From Gammaproteobacteria bacterium UBA5078 (GTDB lineage: Bacteria > Pseudomonadota > Gammaproteobacteria > Pseudomonadales > Pseudohongiellaceae): a stretch of 64,000 bases of DNA. Within the stretch, counting starts at the first letter, position 1, and every line of letters starts with the position of its first letter. Under the pieces are notes generated by a model. The model was given only the letters and a program-made list of their open reading frames with translations. It searched no databases and was not told where the DNA came from. The DNA lies in the NCBI GenBank assembly GCA_002416505.1, contig DIAM01000021.1:491118-555117 (forward strand), given 5' to 3'. This document shows positions 45,630 through 54,645 of the stretch, piece by piece. A program made the position numbers and the translations under genes.

Positions 45630-46604
45630 CTAGTTCACATCGAGCGCGCGCTGCGCCAAGATGCCGGGGAGTTCATCGCTCAGGGAGCCGGCAGGATTAT
45701 AGCCCAGTTCCTGCTGTATTTTCTCGCTGGAAACTAGGCTGCCACTGCGCAGGGCGCGGTAGGAGCGCAGGCCCGGCGCGTTCGGCAGGCGCAGCAGCCT
45801 GCCGAGTATCTCCAGCGTGGCGAAGGCCACGTAGAAGAATGGCAACGGCGTGTGCCAAGCCCGCGGCGCCCGGCCCAGCGCGCGGCGCACCGAGACCTCG
45901 ATGCCCTTCATGGTATAGGTCTTGCCGTCCGTGACGGCGTACACCTGGCCATTGGCCTGGGGCAGCTGCGCGGCCAATAACGCCGCCTCGCATAGGTCGC
46001 GATTGCCTACCAAGGACAGGGGCGCGCTGGGCACCGGCAGCGGTGGCAGGAGCCCGCGCTGCACTAGGCGCATCATGGTCAATAGGTTGCCCTTCATGCC
46101 TAGGCCATAGACGTTGGCGGGGCGCAGACAGCAGACCTCGATCTGCCCCGCGGCGGCCGCCTCGAGCAGCAGGGTTTCGGCCTCTAATTTACTCTGCCCA
46201 TAGGCGCCGCCCTCGGGGTTGAGGCGCACCTCGGCCAGGATGCTGCTGAAGAAGACGATGCGGCGCACGCCCGCGGCGCTGGCCGCCTGCAATAGCGCCC
46301 GGGTGCCCTCGACATTGATGCGCCGCAGCTCCTGCACATCGTGCTGATTGACGTGGGCATAGCCGGCCAGATGAAACACCGTGTCGACCCCGGCACAGGC
46401 CCGCGCCAGGAGCGCCGCATCGGCGATGTCCCCCCGAAAATACACGCAGTCGGCCTGATCCGGCCCCGCCTCGACCACGGTCCTGGACAGCGCGTGCACC
46501 CGCGCGCGTCGCTCTAACAGGCGCTGCACGAGGGCGCGCCCGATGAAGCCGGTGGCGCCTGTTACCAGCACCGTCGCGCCTTGCTGGGGGGGCAGCTTAT
46601 TCAT
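45630..46604 (-). CDS. NAD-dependent sugar-nucleotide epimerase/dehydratase
   Basis: Extended SDR of 324 residues: VTGATGFIGRALV, VFHLAGYAHV, a Ser-rich VFFSSILAE and YGQSKLEAE (Tyr-x3-Lys), RPANVYG. It resembles UDP-glucose/UDP-GlcNAc 4-epimerase-type enzymes of polysaccharide loci. The substrate cannot be told. It overlaps the glycosyltransferase stop by four bases, indicating coupling. Confidence 0.87.
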   Translation of the reverse strand: MNKLPPQQGATVLVTGATGFIGRALVQRLLERRARVHALSRTVVEAGPDQADCVYFRGDIADAALLARACAGVDTVFHLAGYAHVNQHDVQELRRINVEGTRALLQAASAAGVRRIVFFSSILAEVRLNPEGGAYGQSKLEAETLLLEAAAAGQIEVCCLRPANVYGLGMKGNLLTMMRLVQRGLLPPLPVPSAPLSLVGNRDLCEAALLAAQLPQANGQVYAVTDGKTYTMKGIEVSVRRALGRAPRAWHTPLPFFYVAFATLEILGRLLRLPNAPGLRSYRALRSGSLVSSEKIQQELGYNPAGSLSDELPGILAQRALDVN

Positions 46605-47458
46605 AGCAGCCGCCAGCCATGGCTGTTGTAGAAGCGCAGCCCGGAGCGGGCGAACATGCCGATATGGCGCAGGCCCTTGCGCGCGCTATTGCCGCCCAGA
46701 TGCACGATATGCATCGAGGGCAGATAGGCTAGGCTGCCCAGCGCATGCACCCGCAGGGACAGGTCGAAGTCTTCGAAATAGAGGAAGTAGCGCTCGTCGA
46801 AGCCGCCGACAGAGCGCAGCGCGGCGCTGCGAAACAGCATGAAGCAGCCGCTGATGATCGGGATATCCGTGCTCGGTTCCCGCTCGGACAGATCGCGCAT
46901 CTCATAGCGCGCCAGGCGCGTGGCGAATAGACGCCGCACCGCGGTGGGCGCAAAGCCGCGCAGCACGAAGTCGAGCACACAAGGGTAGCGCTTACACACG
47001 TATTGCTTATGGCCCTCCCCGTCGGCCACCGCGGGGCTGAGCGCCACCACCTCGGGGTTATGAATCATGAACTCTAAGCCCTCGGCCAGGGACTCGGGCT
47101 GCAGGGTCACATCCGGGTTGAGGATCAGATGGCAGTGCGACTGCGCCTTGTTGATAGACAGGTTGTGACCGCGCCCGTAGCCGATGTTGCCATGGCCTTC
47201 GAGCAGGGTGATGTCGATGTCCCCCGCCTGGGCGCGACAGCGCGCCACGAGCGCCGTCAGTGCGGGCTCGCTAGTGGAGTTGTGGATGATGTCGATGGCG
47301 GCGCTACGCAGCAGTGCGCGCCTCTGGGCGTGATGAATGGCCTGCACCATGGAGTCTAGCGTGAGCTGTAGCACCGCCGGGTCCGATCGATACACCACGA
47401 TCGACACCGTCAATGCGAGGCCCGATTCGGGCAGCTGGAGCGCCGCTTGACTCACCAC
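46601..47458 (-). CDS. Family 2 glycosyltransferase (rhamnosyltransferase-like)
   Basis: GT-A fold enzyme of 285 residues, soluble apart from a possible membrane-associating C terminus. Visible: VSIVVYRSDPAVLQLTLDS start, GHGNIGYGRGHNL, LNPDVTL (metal-binding segment), ISGCFMLFRSAALRSVGGFDERYFLYFEDFDLSLR, which is typical of WbbL-like rhamnosyltransferases. With dTDP-rhamnose genes in the same operon, rhamnose transfer is a reasonable inference. Confidence 0.85.
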   Translation of the reverse strand: MVSQAALQLPESGLALTVSIVVYRSDPAVLQLTLDSMVQAIHHAQRRALLRSAAIDIIHNSTSEPALTALVARCRAQAGDIDITLLEGHGNIGYGRGHNLSINKAQSHCHLILNPDVTLQPESLAEGLEFMIHNPEVVALSPAVADGEGHKQYVCKRYPCVLDFVLRGFAPTAVRRLFATRLARYEMRDLSEREPSTDIPIISGCFMLFRSAALRSVGGFDERYFLYFEDFDLSLRVHALGSLAYLPSMHIVHLGGNSARKGLRHIGMFARSGLRFYNSHGWRLL

Positions 47459-47466
47459 GGGCGCGC

Positions 47467-48150
47467 TCAGAGTTCGACGAGGCGATCGCCGAACGGCGTA
47501 CGCACCTTGCGCATCCCCGCGGGCACTTCTTCGTCTGGGATGCGGCGCGCCTCGAAGGCCTCGCCGCCATTCCTGCGCGGCCGGCCATTGGCCTCGCTCT
47601 GCGCCGCCGCGCGCAGGGCCGCGGCGAATGGATTCTCTGGCTGCCCCTCTGCCACTCCCTCCGCCTGCACCGGCACGGCGCCGCCGGCCTCCTGAGTCGC
47701 GGCCACCACGATCGGCGCGGCGGTCGTCAGAGACAATTCCACCAGGCCCTCGGAGCCGCAGCTCACGCCCTTGTCGAGCGCGCCGACGCAGGGCGTATCG
47801 GCGGGCAGGCTGATCGAGACCCTGCCCGAGTCGAGGGTGACGAGGCGGTAGCCGATGTGGTCGGGAATAGGGGTAGAATCGCCGTCGCCCAGCTCTACGA
47901 CCACCACCTTGCCACTGCTATCCACCAGGCTGGCGCGGCGCCGATCGCCGATGCGGCTGGTGCCCAGTAGCGTGAAGGCGGGCGCATTGGGCAGGTTGCG
48001 CTGCTCGCGGGACTGCGCCGCGTCTACGCCGTCGCCACCGGCGGGGGACTCCACCGGCTCGAATAGCGTGAGGTCTTGCGCGAATGCCACACCGCAGCCC
48101 AGCTTTAGAACTGCGACGAAGAGTGCCTTAACGATCTTGCCTTGCTGCAT
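47467..48150 (-). CDS. Exported protein of unknown function (weak GspC-like pattern)
   Basis: First gene of the leftward rhamnose/glycosyltransferase operon, eight bases before the glycosyltransferase. ATG 48150 gives 227 residues with a signal peptide (MQQGKIVKALFVAVLKLGCGVAFAQ). The mature part has FTLLGTSRIGDRRRASLVD...GKVVVVELGDG...IGYRLVTLDSGRVSISL, a beta pattern reminiscent of the periplasmic HR domain of GspC-type proteins. A Pro/Ala-rich tail follows and ends GMRKVRTPFGDRLVEL. The likeness is by eye only. Confidence 0.6.
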   Translation of the reverse strand: MQQGKIVKALFVAVLKLGCGVAFAQDLTLFEPVESPAGGDGVDAAQSREQRNLPNAPAFTLLGTSRIGDRRRASLVDSSGKVVVVELGDGDSTPIPDHIGYRLVTLDSGRVSISLPADTPCVGALDKGVSCGSEGLVELSLTTAAPIVVAATQEAGGAVPVQAEGVAEGQPENPFAAALRAAAQSEANGRPRRNGGEAFEARRIPDEEVPAGMRKVRTPFGDRLVEL

Positions 48151-48389
48151 AATGGGCGTGTCCAGTGAGTATTGAGCGCGGGCCAAAGAATTTCGGCGAG
48201 AACACGGCTATATTACGCTTTTGACTGCGCCCCTTCAAAAATAGTTTGGATGGTAAGGTGCAGATTCAGATTTATGCGAATCTAGCGCCGGCTCTACACT
48301 GGCCCGAGAATCCCCAAGATTGCAAGTAGGCGATTCGGCCCCCAACTTGTTAGTATTAGCGTTATTGAACAGGAAAATGGTGTCAGGCG

Positions 48390-48890
48390 ATGAGAGAGTT
48401 GCAACGATTAACAACGGAATATGTCGAGACAGAGGACAGGGTTCGCATCTCTGGCGAACTCGCCGCCAACGGGACAGTGGTAATGTGGCTAAGTCAACGT
48501 TTGCTGGTTCGTCTGTTACCCCATTTGTTCCTATGGCTAGAGAAGCAATCCGACGCCAATATTCCGATGGAGATCGAACAGAGTTTTGCACAAGAAGCCG
48601 TAAAAGCTGAACTTAATACTGAGGCACCCGTACAAAGTCTTCCAGAGTCTCAAGAATGGTTGGTTGAGGCGGTTGATCTAACTCCTAACGAGAACATGCT
48701 TTCCATTAGGTTCCGTACAGAAAACGGCAACCAGGAGACATTAAGGCTGCAAGCATTTGCATTGAGACAATGGCTAGAAATAATTCACTCACTATGGCGT
48801 CTTGCTGAGTGGCCATTCGATGTATGGCCAGAATGGATAGCATCGAATAAGCCAGCCTCCAAGCACGGGGACCCTGCAAAATTGCATTAG
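48390..48890 (+). CDS. Protein of unknown function at the left edge of the surface-layer locus
   Basis: Not recognised. 166 residues, cytoplasmic by appearance. The segment DRVRISGELAANGTVVMWLS, then QRLLVRLLPHLFLWLEKQ, is a beta-hairpin plus amphipathic helix. A second ordered part (SIRFRTENGNQETLRLQAFALRQWLEIIHSLW) contains many Trp. The gene begins an AT-richer stretch (about 48.2-51.7 kb) and points towards the methyltransferase gene. The following 398-base gap to 49289 is a poor fit to one transcription unit. Confidence 0.65.
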   Translation: MRELQRLTTEYVETEDRVRISGELAANGTVVMWLSQRLLVRLLPHLFLWLEKQSDANIPMEIEQSFAQEAVKAELNTEAPVQSLPESQEWLVEAVDLTPNENMLSIRFRTENGNQETLRLQAFALRQWLEIIHSLWRLAEWPFDVWPEWIASNKPASKHGDPAKLH

Positions 48891-49288
48891 TCTGATTAAG
48901 CAAATTCACAATCACCGTTTTAAGCTCCCAACACAGAATTGCACGAGAAGCATCCGAGACTCTGAAGTAATAGAAATAGAAAATGCGCCCTGTACCGAGA
49001 GTATTTCACTCGAAATCACTTAGCTTGACTATCCTATGTATTTTCAATAACTGACTAAATTAATACTAATTATAAATTCACGCTCTCAATAGTGGCATTT
49101 TGGTTCCTGCGCTTCAGAACTTTTAATGTACTTGGACTCAGTTGAATGGCTTAGATACTATTTGAACCACACCTATATTGTGGTTCTAGACCTAGCAACA
49201 TAGAGCCAACAACCTGATCTTGTGTTGCCCAAATTTAGCCTCACTGCTACTATCAAAAGTTCTATTTTTAACAAAGAAAGGGTTTCTC
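48891..49288. other. AT-rich gene-free interval
   Basis: No convincing gene. The interval is AT rich, contains an 8-bp hairpin GAACCACA/TGTGGTTC (49164-49186, 7-base loop), and presumably holds the promoter of the methyltransferase gene, whose ATG is preceded by GAAAGGG. Confidence 0.5.
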
Positions 49289-50824
49289 ATGAGTAATTGG
49301 AGTGCTGGATACGTATCCGATATAGGTTATACATTCGGCTATTATGGAGAACTAAATCCGTTAAGAATTAGACTCGCCTTCTTGAATAATGGCCTGGTGT
49401 TCCCAGAACTTGGAACGGCATGTGAACTAGGGTTTGGTCAAGGTTTGAGTGCAAATATTCATGCGTCAGCATCGATAACAAAGTGGTACGGAACCGACTT
49501 TAGTCCCTCTCAAGCGGGATTTGCTAGAGAGCTTGCCCAGCTGTCAAGTAACGATGCAGAATTGTTCGATGACGCTTTTTCAGAATTTTTTGCACGGACT
49601 GATTTGCCAGATTTTGATTTCATATGTATGCATGGAATTTGGAGTTGGGTTTCGGATGAAAACCGAAAATTGATTGTAGACTTTATACATCGCAAACTAA
49701 AAGTTGGGGGTGTACTTTATATAAGCTATAACCTTTTGCCAGGCTGGGCTGCATTTGCCCCAATAAGACATCTGTTATCTGAACATACACAAATTATGGG
49801 CTCAGAGGGACAAGGTACGGTAAATAGAATCGATGATGCGATTGCTTTTGCTGAAAAATTACTCGAGACAAAACCAGCGTATGCGCGTGACAACCCACTT
49901 GCCGCCGAGCGAGTGCAAAGCTTAAAAAATCAGAACCGCCAATATTTGGCTCATGAATATTTCAATAGAGACTGGCAGCCTATGCATTTCTCTACACTTG
50001 CTGATTGGCTCGAACCCGCCAAAATGCAATATGCGTGCTCCGCTCATTACCTCGATCATATTGAGGCCATTAATTTTACGGCTGAGCAACTTTCATTTTT
50101 AAACGAAATCCCCGATGCAAGGTTTCGCGAATCCGTTCGTGATTTCATGGCCAACCAGCAATTTCGGCGAGATTATTGGGTGAAAGGACCGCGAAGGTTT
50201 AGCCAATTAGATCAGAATGAAAGCATTAGAGCCCAAAGAGTAGTATTACTATCCCATCGCCCTGATGTGGTATTGGAGATAACTGGCAAGCTAGGTGTTA
50301 TATCCTTGAATGAGGCTATCTATTCACCAATTCTCGACGTTTTAGAAAATCATGAGCCCATTGCTATAGGGGATCTCGAGTCTATTTTGAAAAGTAAGAA
50401 CATACAATTCTCTCAACTAATTCAAGCAATCATAATTATGATTGGTAGCAATATTCTGTCTCCGGCAAACGATGATTTGGTATTGCAAAAATGTAAAAAA
50501 AATACAACAGACTTAAATACAGCACTCATGCTTAAAGCGAGAGGGCAGCAAGAGTTTGCTCATCTCGCTAGCCCAGTTACAGGCGGTGCGATATCGCTTG
50601 GGCGATTTAATTTGCTGTTCACTCTTGCGTATTCTCTAGGCAAAATTTCCGCACTAGAGCTCGCGGAATTTGTATTACAGACTCTAAATGTACAAGATCA
50701 GAAAATTACTAAAAACGGCAAAACTTTAGAAACTGACCAGGAAAATTTGAGTGAACTTCTAACACAAGCTGAAGTATATTTCGGAAAGTTATTACCAATA
50801 CTTAAAGCTCTACAAGTTATTTAA
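49289..50824 (+). CDS. Class I methyltransferase with methyltransferase-regulatory-type C-terminal region
   Basis: 511 residues from ATG 49289 (GAAAGGG upstream). The N-terminal Rossmann domain carries SAM motif I in CELGFGQGLSANIHA (46-52) and Asp70 (WYGTDFSPSQAGFA), then HGIWSWVSDENR, GVLYISYNLLPGW. The region 220-511 resembles the predicted methyltransferase regulatory domain (PF10119 type) that also occurs in the Rickettsia protein-lysine methyltransferases acting on OmpB. The substrate here is unknown. Its neighbours are SapC and the surface protein, so that protein is a candidate target. Base composition is much more AT rich than the core genes, which suggests transfer. Confidence 0.75.
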   Translation: MSNWSAGYVSDIGYTFGYYGELNPLRIRLAFLNNGLVFPELGTACELGFGQGLSANIHASASITKWYGTDFSPSQAGFARELAQLSSNDAELFDDAFSEFFARTDLPDFDFICMHGIWSWVSDENRKLIVDFIHRKLKVGGVLYISYNLLPGWAAFAPIRHLLSEHTQIMGSEGQGTVNRIDDAIAFAEKLLETKPAYARDNPLAAERVQSLKNQNRQYLAHEYFNRDWQPMHFSTLADWLEPAKMQYACSAHYLDHIEAINFTAEQLSFLNEIPDARFRESVRDFMANQQFRRDYWVKGPRRFSQLDQNESIRAQRVVLLSHRPDVVLEITGKLGVISLNEAIYSPILDVLENHEPIAIGDLESILKSKNIQFSQLIQAIIIMIGSNILSPANDDLVLQKCKKNTTDLNTALMLKARGQQEFAHLASPVTGGAISLGRFNLLFTLAYSLGKISALELAEFVLQTLNVQDQKITKNGKTLETDQENLSELLTQAEVYFGKLLPILKALQVI

Positions 50825-50833
50825 CTTTGAGCG

Positions 50834-51607
50834 TTAAATTCCATCAAAATTAATTACCCCTTCGTCCTGGGAAAGAAAATCGATGTTGACATTAGCTTCG
50901 TTTAATTGTTCACCGATAAACTTGGCACGCTGAGCAAGCTGTTCTAACTGACTCATCGAGAACAATTGCGCGTAGGCTAATGGTAACGCACCGTAGTTTC
51001 TCAAATGCCCAACTTTTTCTGCCTTTAGCTGATTGAGAGCACTCTCATTTATTCGAAAAAAACCCTTTAATTCGATCTCGTTTTCGCGTGATTCTATTCG
51101 TACCTTGATAGGCCATTCTTCAATGAGGCCTGCCTCTGCGAGCGATTTCACGGCAGAGCGTGTTTTTATTTGCTGCTCGACGCAATGGGTTAGAAACTCA
51201 AACATTTTGCCGGTTTCTTCCCCGACCTCTCCATCTGCATCAAAAACAGGATTGTCGTCCACATTTGTTGATAAATGCGACTCTTCAATACACAGAATTT
51301 TCCCATTGTCGCCATTCTCAGCCAAGACAAATGGATAGCCACGCAACGCTGCAGGGGTATAGCCGCCTAACCATTTGCCATCGCTATTAATATACAGATT
51401 TTGTTTTCCACCTATTCCGAGTAAAGCGACTGCTTCAAAACGCTCACCTACTTCTATAAAACCTAGAACGTAATGCGGTAAAAGTTTGTTCAACTCAATA
51501 GTGGAGATAGAAACATATAGTTGTGCGGAAGCGAAATGAAACCCGTCTCTAGGCTTCCAGTGGCTATCCGAATGATCTGTACGAGTAAGAGGAACCCACT
51601 TGCTCAT
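50834..51607 (-). CDS. sapC: SapC-family protein
   Basis: 257 residues. The pattern H..HSDSHWKPRDGFHFASAQ, VALLGIGGKQNLYINSDGKWLGGY, PAALRGYPFVLAE and NPVFDADGEVGEETGKMFEFL is that of the SapC family (PF07277), first described beside the S-layer genes of Campylobacter fetus, where sapC precedes the sapDEF type I exporter. Biochemical function is unknown. Strong AAAGGAG upstream. The gene is AT rich, lies downstream of the surface-protein gene on the same strand, separated by a terminator, and converges with the methyltransferase gene. Confidence 0.88.
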   Translation of the reverse strand: MSKWVPLTRTDHSDSHWKPRDGFHFASAQLYVSISTIELNKLLPHYVLGFIEVGERFEAVALLGIGGKQNLYINSDGKWLGGYTPAALRGYPFVLAENGDNGKILCIEESHLSTNVDDNPVFDADGEVGEETGKMFEFLTHCVEQQIKTRSAVKSLAEAGLIEEWPIKVRIESRENEIELKGFFRINESALNQLKAEKVGHLRNYGALPLAYAQLFSMSQLEQLAQRAKFIGEQLNEANVNIDFLSQDEGVINFDGI

Positions 51608-51640
51608 AACCTACGCTCCTTTTGACAAAATTTATAATTA

Positions 51641-51675
51641 AAAAACCCCACCCCTCTTACGAGAGGCGGGGTTCT
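51641..51675 (-). terminator. Terminator of the surface-protein gene
   Basis: GC-rich stem (AGAGGCGGGGT-type arm against ACCCCACCCCTCT, two-base bulge) with loop near TTACG. On the minus strand it is followed by T6. It should end most slp transcripts before sapC and is a typical strong terminator for a heavily expressed gene. Confidence 0.85.
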
Positions 51676-51730
51676 TTATTCTGCTTAGCTACCTGAGCAA
51701 TATCTGCCAAGGCATCTCATCGCTGAGATA

Positions 51731-54343
51731 TTACGCCAAAGTCAGTACGTTGGAAGCCGCGCCATCGATAGTCGCAGTAGCCAAGTTTACAAGACCAACC
51801 AACTTCACAACTTGATCCGCACCGTTAGTGAAGGTTGCGCCAGCAGTAACGTCTTGAACTACGTAAGTGTCGCCACCGTACTGGAACCAAACAACACGGT
51901 CAGCACCACCAGCTGCTGCTGCTTGCAAGAAGTCAGCAAATGCTGCAGTTCCAGCCAGCGTGATTGCTGTTGCAGTAAATGCAGCTGCGCCGCCACCAGC
52001 TAGGAAGTCAATCTTGTCACCAGCACCCATGCCAGTGATAGAAGCATAAACGTTACCGTTTGCGTTAGCAGTTACAACGTAAGTGTCGTTACCTGCACCG
52101 ACGTCTACAATGTCAAGACCCGCACCAGAAGTGATCGTGTCGTTACCGTCGCCGCCATTGATTGTGTCAGCAGCAGATCCACCAACGATAGTGTCGTCGC
52201 CAGCACCACCATTCAAAGTGTTAACTTTAGTCGAAGAACCAGTAATTGTGTCGTTACCAGCACCGCCATCGATGGTTACAAGCTTAACGGAAGCCGCAGC
52301 GTTAAGAACGTCGTTACCCGCACCACCTTTGATTACTGCATCACCAGCAAGAGCGCCAGTCACTAAAGTTACCGCGCCGCCTGCGCCAGTAGCAGTTACG
52401 CCAGAAGCATCAAACGAAGTCAATGTAGTAGCAGTTAGGCCAGTAGTATCGATACCCGCGTCACCAGTAACCACAACACTCTTAACAGAAGTTGCCGTGA
52501 TAGGAGCAACAAACGGAGCAGTAGCTGCTGTACTGTTTGTGTCATCAGTCACGATATTCAAAGTTTCAACGCCTGCAATTACGACTGCAGCAGTGCTAGT
52601 GAAACCGTCTGTGGCAGAGAACTTCAGATTAACAACATCTGTAGTGCCTGTTGCGTCAGCCAAGTTATACGTAACTGCAGCGGCTGCAAGAGCAGTAAAC
52701 TCCAGAGTGGAGTTTGCAGCAGCATTATTAACTGTCAGAGTGTTCGCACCAACAGTACCAGCACTAACGATGTGAGTAATGCCATCGATATACTTAGCAT
52801 CTACTACAGTAGCAGCACCTGTTGCGCCAACACCCAATTTCTCGAAATTTGAGATAGAAGCCGCAAATGCCGCACCAAGAAGTGCAGTAGAAGTAGCTGT
52901 AGCCGCATCTGCAGCAGACAGACTGATCGTATCTGAACCCTCGCCACCGTCGATTGAACCACCAGAACCTAGAGCCGCACCCATTGTTACAACGTCGTTG
53001 CCTGCGCCAGTAGTGATCGCTTTAGTGCTTGTACCAACAGTAAGAGTATCTACACCCGCACCGCCAGTGAAAGTCGCGCCAGCTGCTAATGCAGTTACCA
53101 GCGTGAAGCCACCAGTTGCTGCAGAAGCATCAACACTAGTAGTCGGCGCTGTAGTAGTAGTCAAAGAGACCTTACCAGCACCAGCAACAGTTACTGAAGT
53201 CAACGCAGTAGAAGTGACAGTTACAGTGCTGGCACCGGAAGCAGTAATAGCGGCAGCAGTAGTTGAGTTGCCAGTATCTGTAACAGTTACAGACTTGCCA
53301 GTCGCAGTCTTATCAATAGCCAAGTTAGCAGTCTTTACTGTGCCACCAGAAAGACTGAAAGTTGCATCGCCAGCCACTGCTGCGGCTTGGAAGCTTGCGC
53401 TTGTACCAGAGTGAGTAGATGTCAATGTAGTGCCGTCAACTGCGCGATCTAGGATCAATTTCTGTCCAGTTACACCAGTAACAGAAAGTGTCGCGTCGGC
53501 AGTTTGTTGAAACTTAATGTCACCCGAGAACGTGCTGGCAGTTACAGCAGCAATTGTAGTTCCTGAACCAACGAATGTTAGGTTTTCAACGTTAGTTACT
53601 GTTCCAACTACAGACTGGTTTTTATCACCAGTAGTGTCTAGCACCAAAGTATCTGTACCTGCACCACCGTTGATTACATCGAGGGCTTGAAGCGTATCTG
53701 CAGCTGTTGTGCCGTCACTCGCAAGAGCGCCACCAGTAATAGTGTCATCACCAATTGTGCCAGTAATTGTGTCTGTGAACGTAGTCAGTGTGAAAGCCTT
53801 GCCTGCAGTTTGCTCGCCATCAGCAATTGCTTTAGCTGCAGTAACAGTAGAAGCCGCGCTAGTTACGTCAACAACCACTTTCTGAAGATCTTCTAACGTA
53901 GCACCACTAAGCTGCTTATCAACAGAGTAATAAACTGCAACTGCAACTTTGTTGTCAAATGCCGCAGCTGAAGTACCGAAAGTCGCGTTATCGGTCGCAG
54001 TAGCGTTGACGAATGTGATCGCCTCGACAAATGCGTCGGAACGTGACATGCCGCCGTTTAGCTCAGCAGTCAGTACTGCTACAGCTTCTGCTTTAGCAGC
54101 TGTGCTAGCCTCAGCAAGTAGCTGGTTTACGACTTTAGTCGCATACTCGCCATTAGTTAGGAAAGTTGGGAAAATGCCTTTAAATTCATTAGTAGCTGCG
54201 AGGAATCCAGCCATTGCCTTGATTGAAGTGCCTGCTTCATATGATGCCACTAGGTCAGCTAAAACACTTGCGCCTGGTGCAGCATTAAACATACCTACTA
54301 CGAGGCCGATAATATTGGTACGAGCTTCGACGGTAATCGCCAT
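51731..54343 (-). CDS. S-layer-like RTX surface protein exported by type I secretion
   Basis: 870 residues dominated by Ala, Thr, Val, Gly, Ser and Asp, with no Cys and almost no Trp. There is no N-terminal signal peptide. The N-terminal 170 residues are helical (VGMFNAAPGASVLADLVASY, DUF4214/RsaA-like), a long beta-strand middle follows, and a run of calcium-binding nonapeptides (GGAGNDVLN, GGAGNDTIT, GGAGDDTIV, GGDGNDTIT, GAGNDTYVV) lies at about 673-755. The last 110 residues form the C-terminal secretion module, ending NVLTLA. Strong AAGGAG before the ATG. Codon use is uniform and unlike that of neighbours, as for an abundant protein. The Crp-type promoter lies upstream and the terminator downstream. 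An S-layer is inferred from SapC and composition; an adhesin is the alternative. Confidence 0.87.
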   Translation of the reverse strand: MAITVEARTNIIGLVVGMFNAAPGASVLADLVASYEAGTSIKAMAGFLAATNEFKGIFPTFLTNGEYATKVVNQLLAEASTAAKAEAVAVLTAELNGGMSRSDAFVEAITFVNATATDNATFGTSAAAFDNKVAVAVYYSVDKQLSGATLEDLQKVVVDVTSAASTVTAAKAIADGEQTAGKAFTLTTFTDTITGTIGDDTITGGALASDGTTAADTLQALDVINGGAGTDTLVLDTTGDKNQSVVGTVTNVENLTFVGSGTTIAAVTASTFSGDIKFQQTADATLSVTGVTGQKLILDRAVDGTTLTSTHSGTSASFQAAAVAGDATFSLSGGTVKTANLAIDKTATGKSVTVTDTGNSTTAAAITASGASTVTVTSTALTSVTVAGAGKVSLTTTTAPTTSVDASAATGGFTLVTALAAGATFTGGAGVDTLTVGTSTKAITTGAGNDVVTMGAALGSGGSIDGGEGSDTISLSAADAATATSTALLGAAFAASISNFEKLGVGATGAATVVDAKYIDGITHIVSAGTVGANTLTVNNAAANSTLEFTALAAAAVTYNLADATGTTDVVNLKFSATDGFTSTAAVVIAGVETLNIVTDDTNSTAATAPFVAPITATSVKSVVVTGDAGIDTTGLTATTLTSFDASGVTATGAGGAVTLVTGALAGDAVIKGGAGNDVLNAAASVKLVTIDGGAGNDTITGSSTKVNTLNGGAGDDTIVGGSAADTINGGDGNDTITSGAGLDIVDVGAGNDTYVVTANANGNVYASITGMGAGDKIDFLAGGGAAAFTATAITLAGTAAFADFLQAAAAGGADRVVWFQYGGDTYVVQDVTAGATFTNGADQVVKLVGLVNLATATIDGAASNVLTLA

Positions 54344-54430
54344 TGTTAGAACTCCTTAAGATTTATTCCAATTTGTTTTATCCGATTGTGACTCGCCTAC
54401 AGCAGCGGATGACCCCATTCGGTTGTGCCA

Positions 54431-54473
54431 AGGATACGTAAGTCAAATCGATTCCCCTGTGACTACAGTCACA
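54431..54473 (-). promoter_or_regulatory. Crp-type operator and class II promoter of the surface-protein gene
   Basis: TGTGA-CTACAG-TCACA at 54458-54473 is a perfect Crp palindrome. On the minus strand a -10-like TATCCT (54436-54431) follows after exactly 21 bases, placing the operator centre at about -41.5 (class II activation). The predicted start is near 54424, about 80 bases before the ATG. The rest of the 302-base gap holds nothing recognised. Confidence 0.75.
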
Positions 54474-54645
54474 CAGAGAGAAATTCCCTACCTATTCCTA
54501 GTTAAACCCACTTGAGTGACACGACAATTCCTGACCACAAGCGGACATGCCCCGGGATAGTACTAGGCCTTAGGCATAATTACAACCTGTTTCTCTCATT
54601 AAGTCTCGATTGTAAGCTGCTATTTTTAAAGCATTAAGTTGGCTT

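Noticed and set aside
52083..53414. Long Pro/Ala/Val/Ser-rich frames on the plus strand opposite the surface-protein gene
   Set aside because: They are antisense shadows caused by the Ala/Thr/Gly/Val-rich codons of the real gene and have no ribosome-binding site.
51731..54343. Tandem repeats suggesting CRISPR or mini-satellite DNA
   Set aside because: The periodic Gly-Asp motifs are protein-level RTX nonapeptides; DNA repeats are irregular and inside a single frame.
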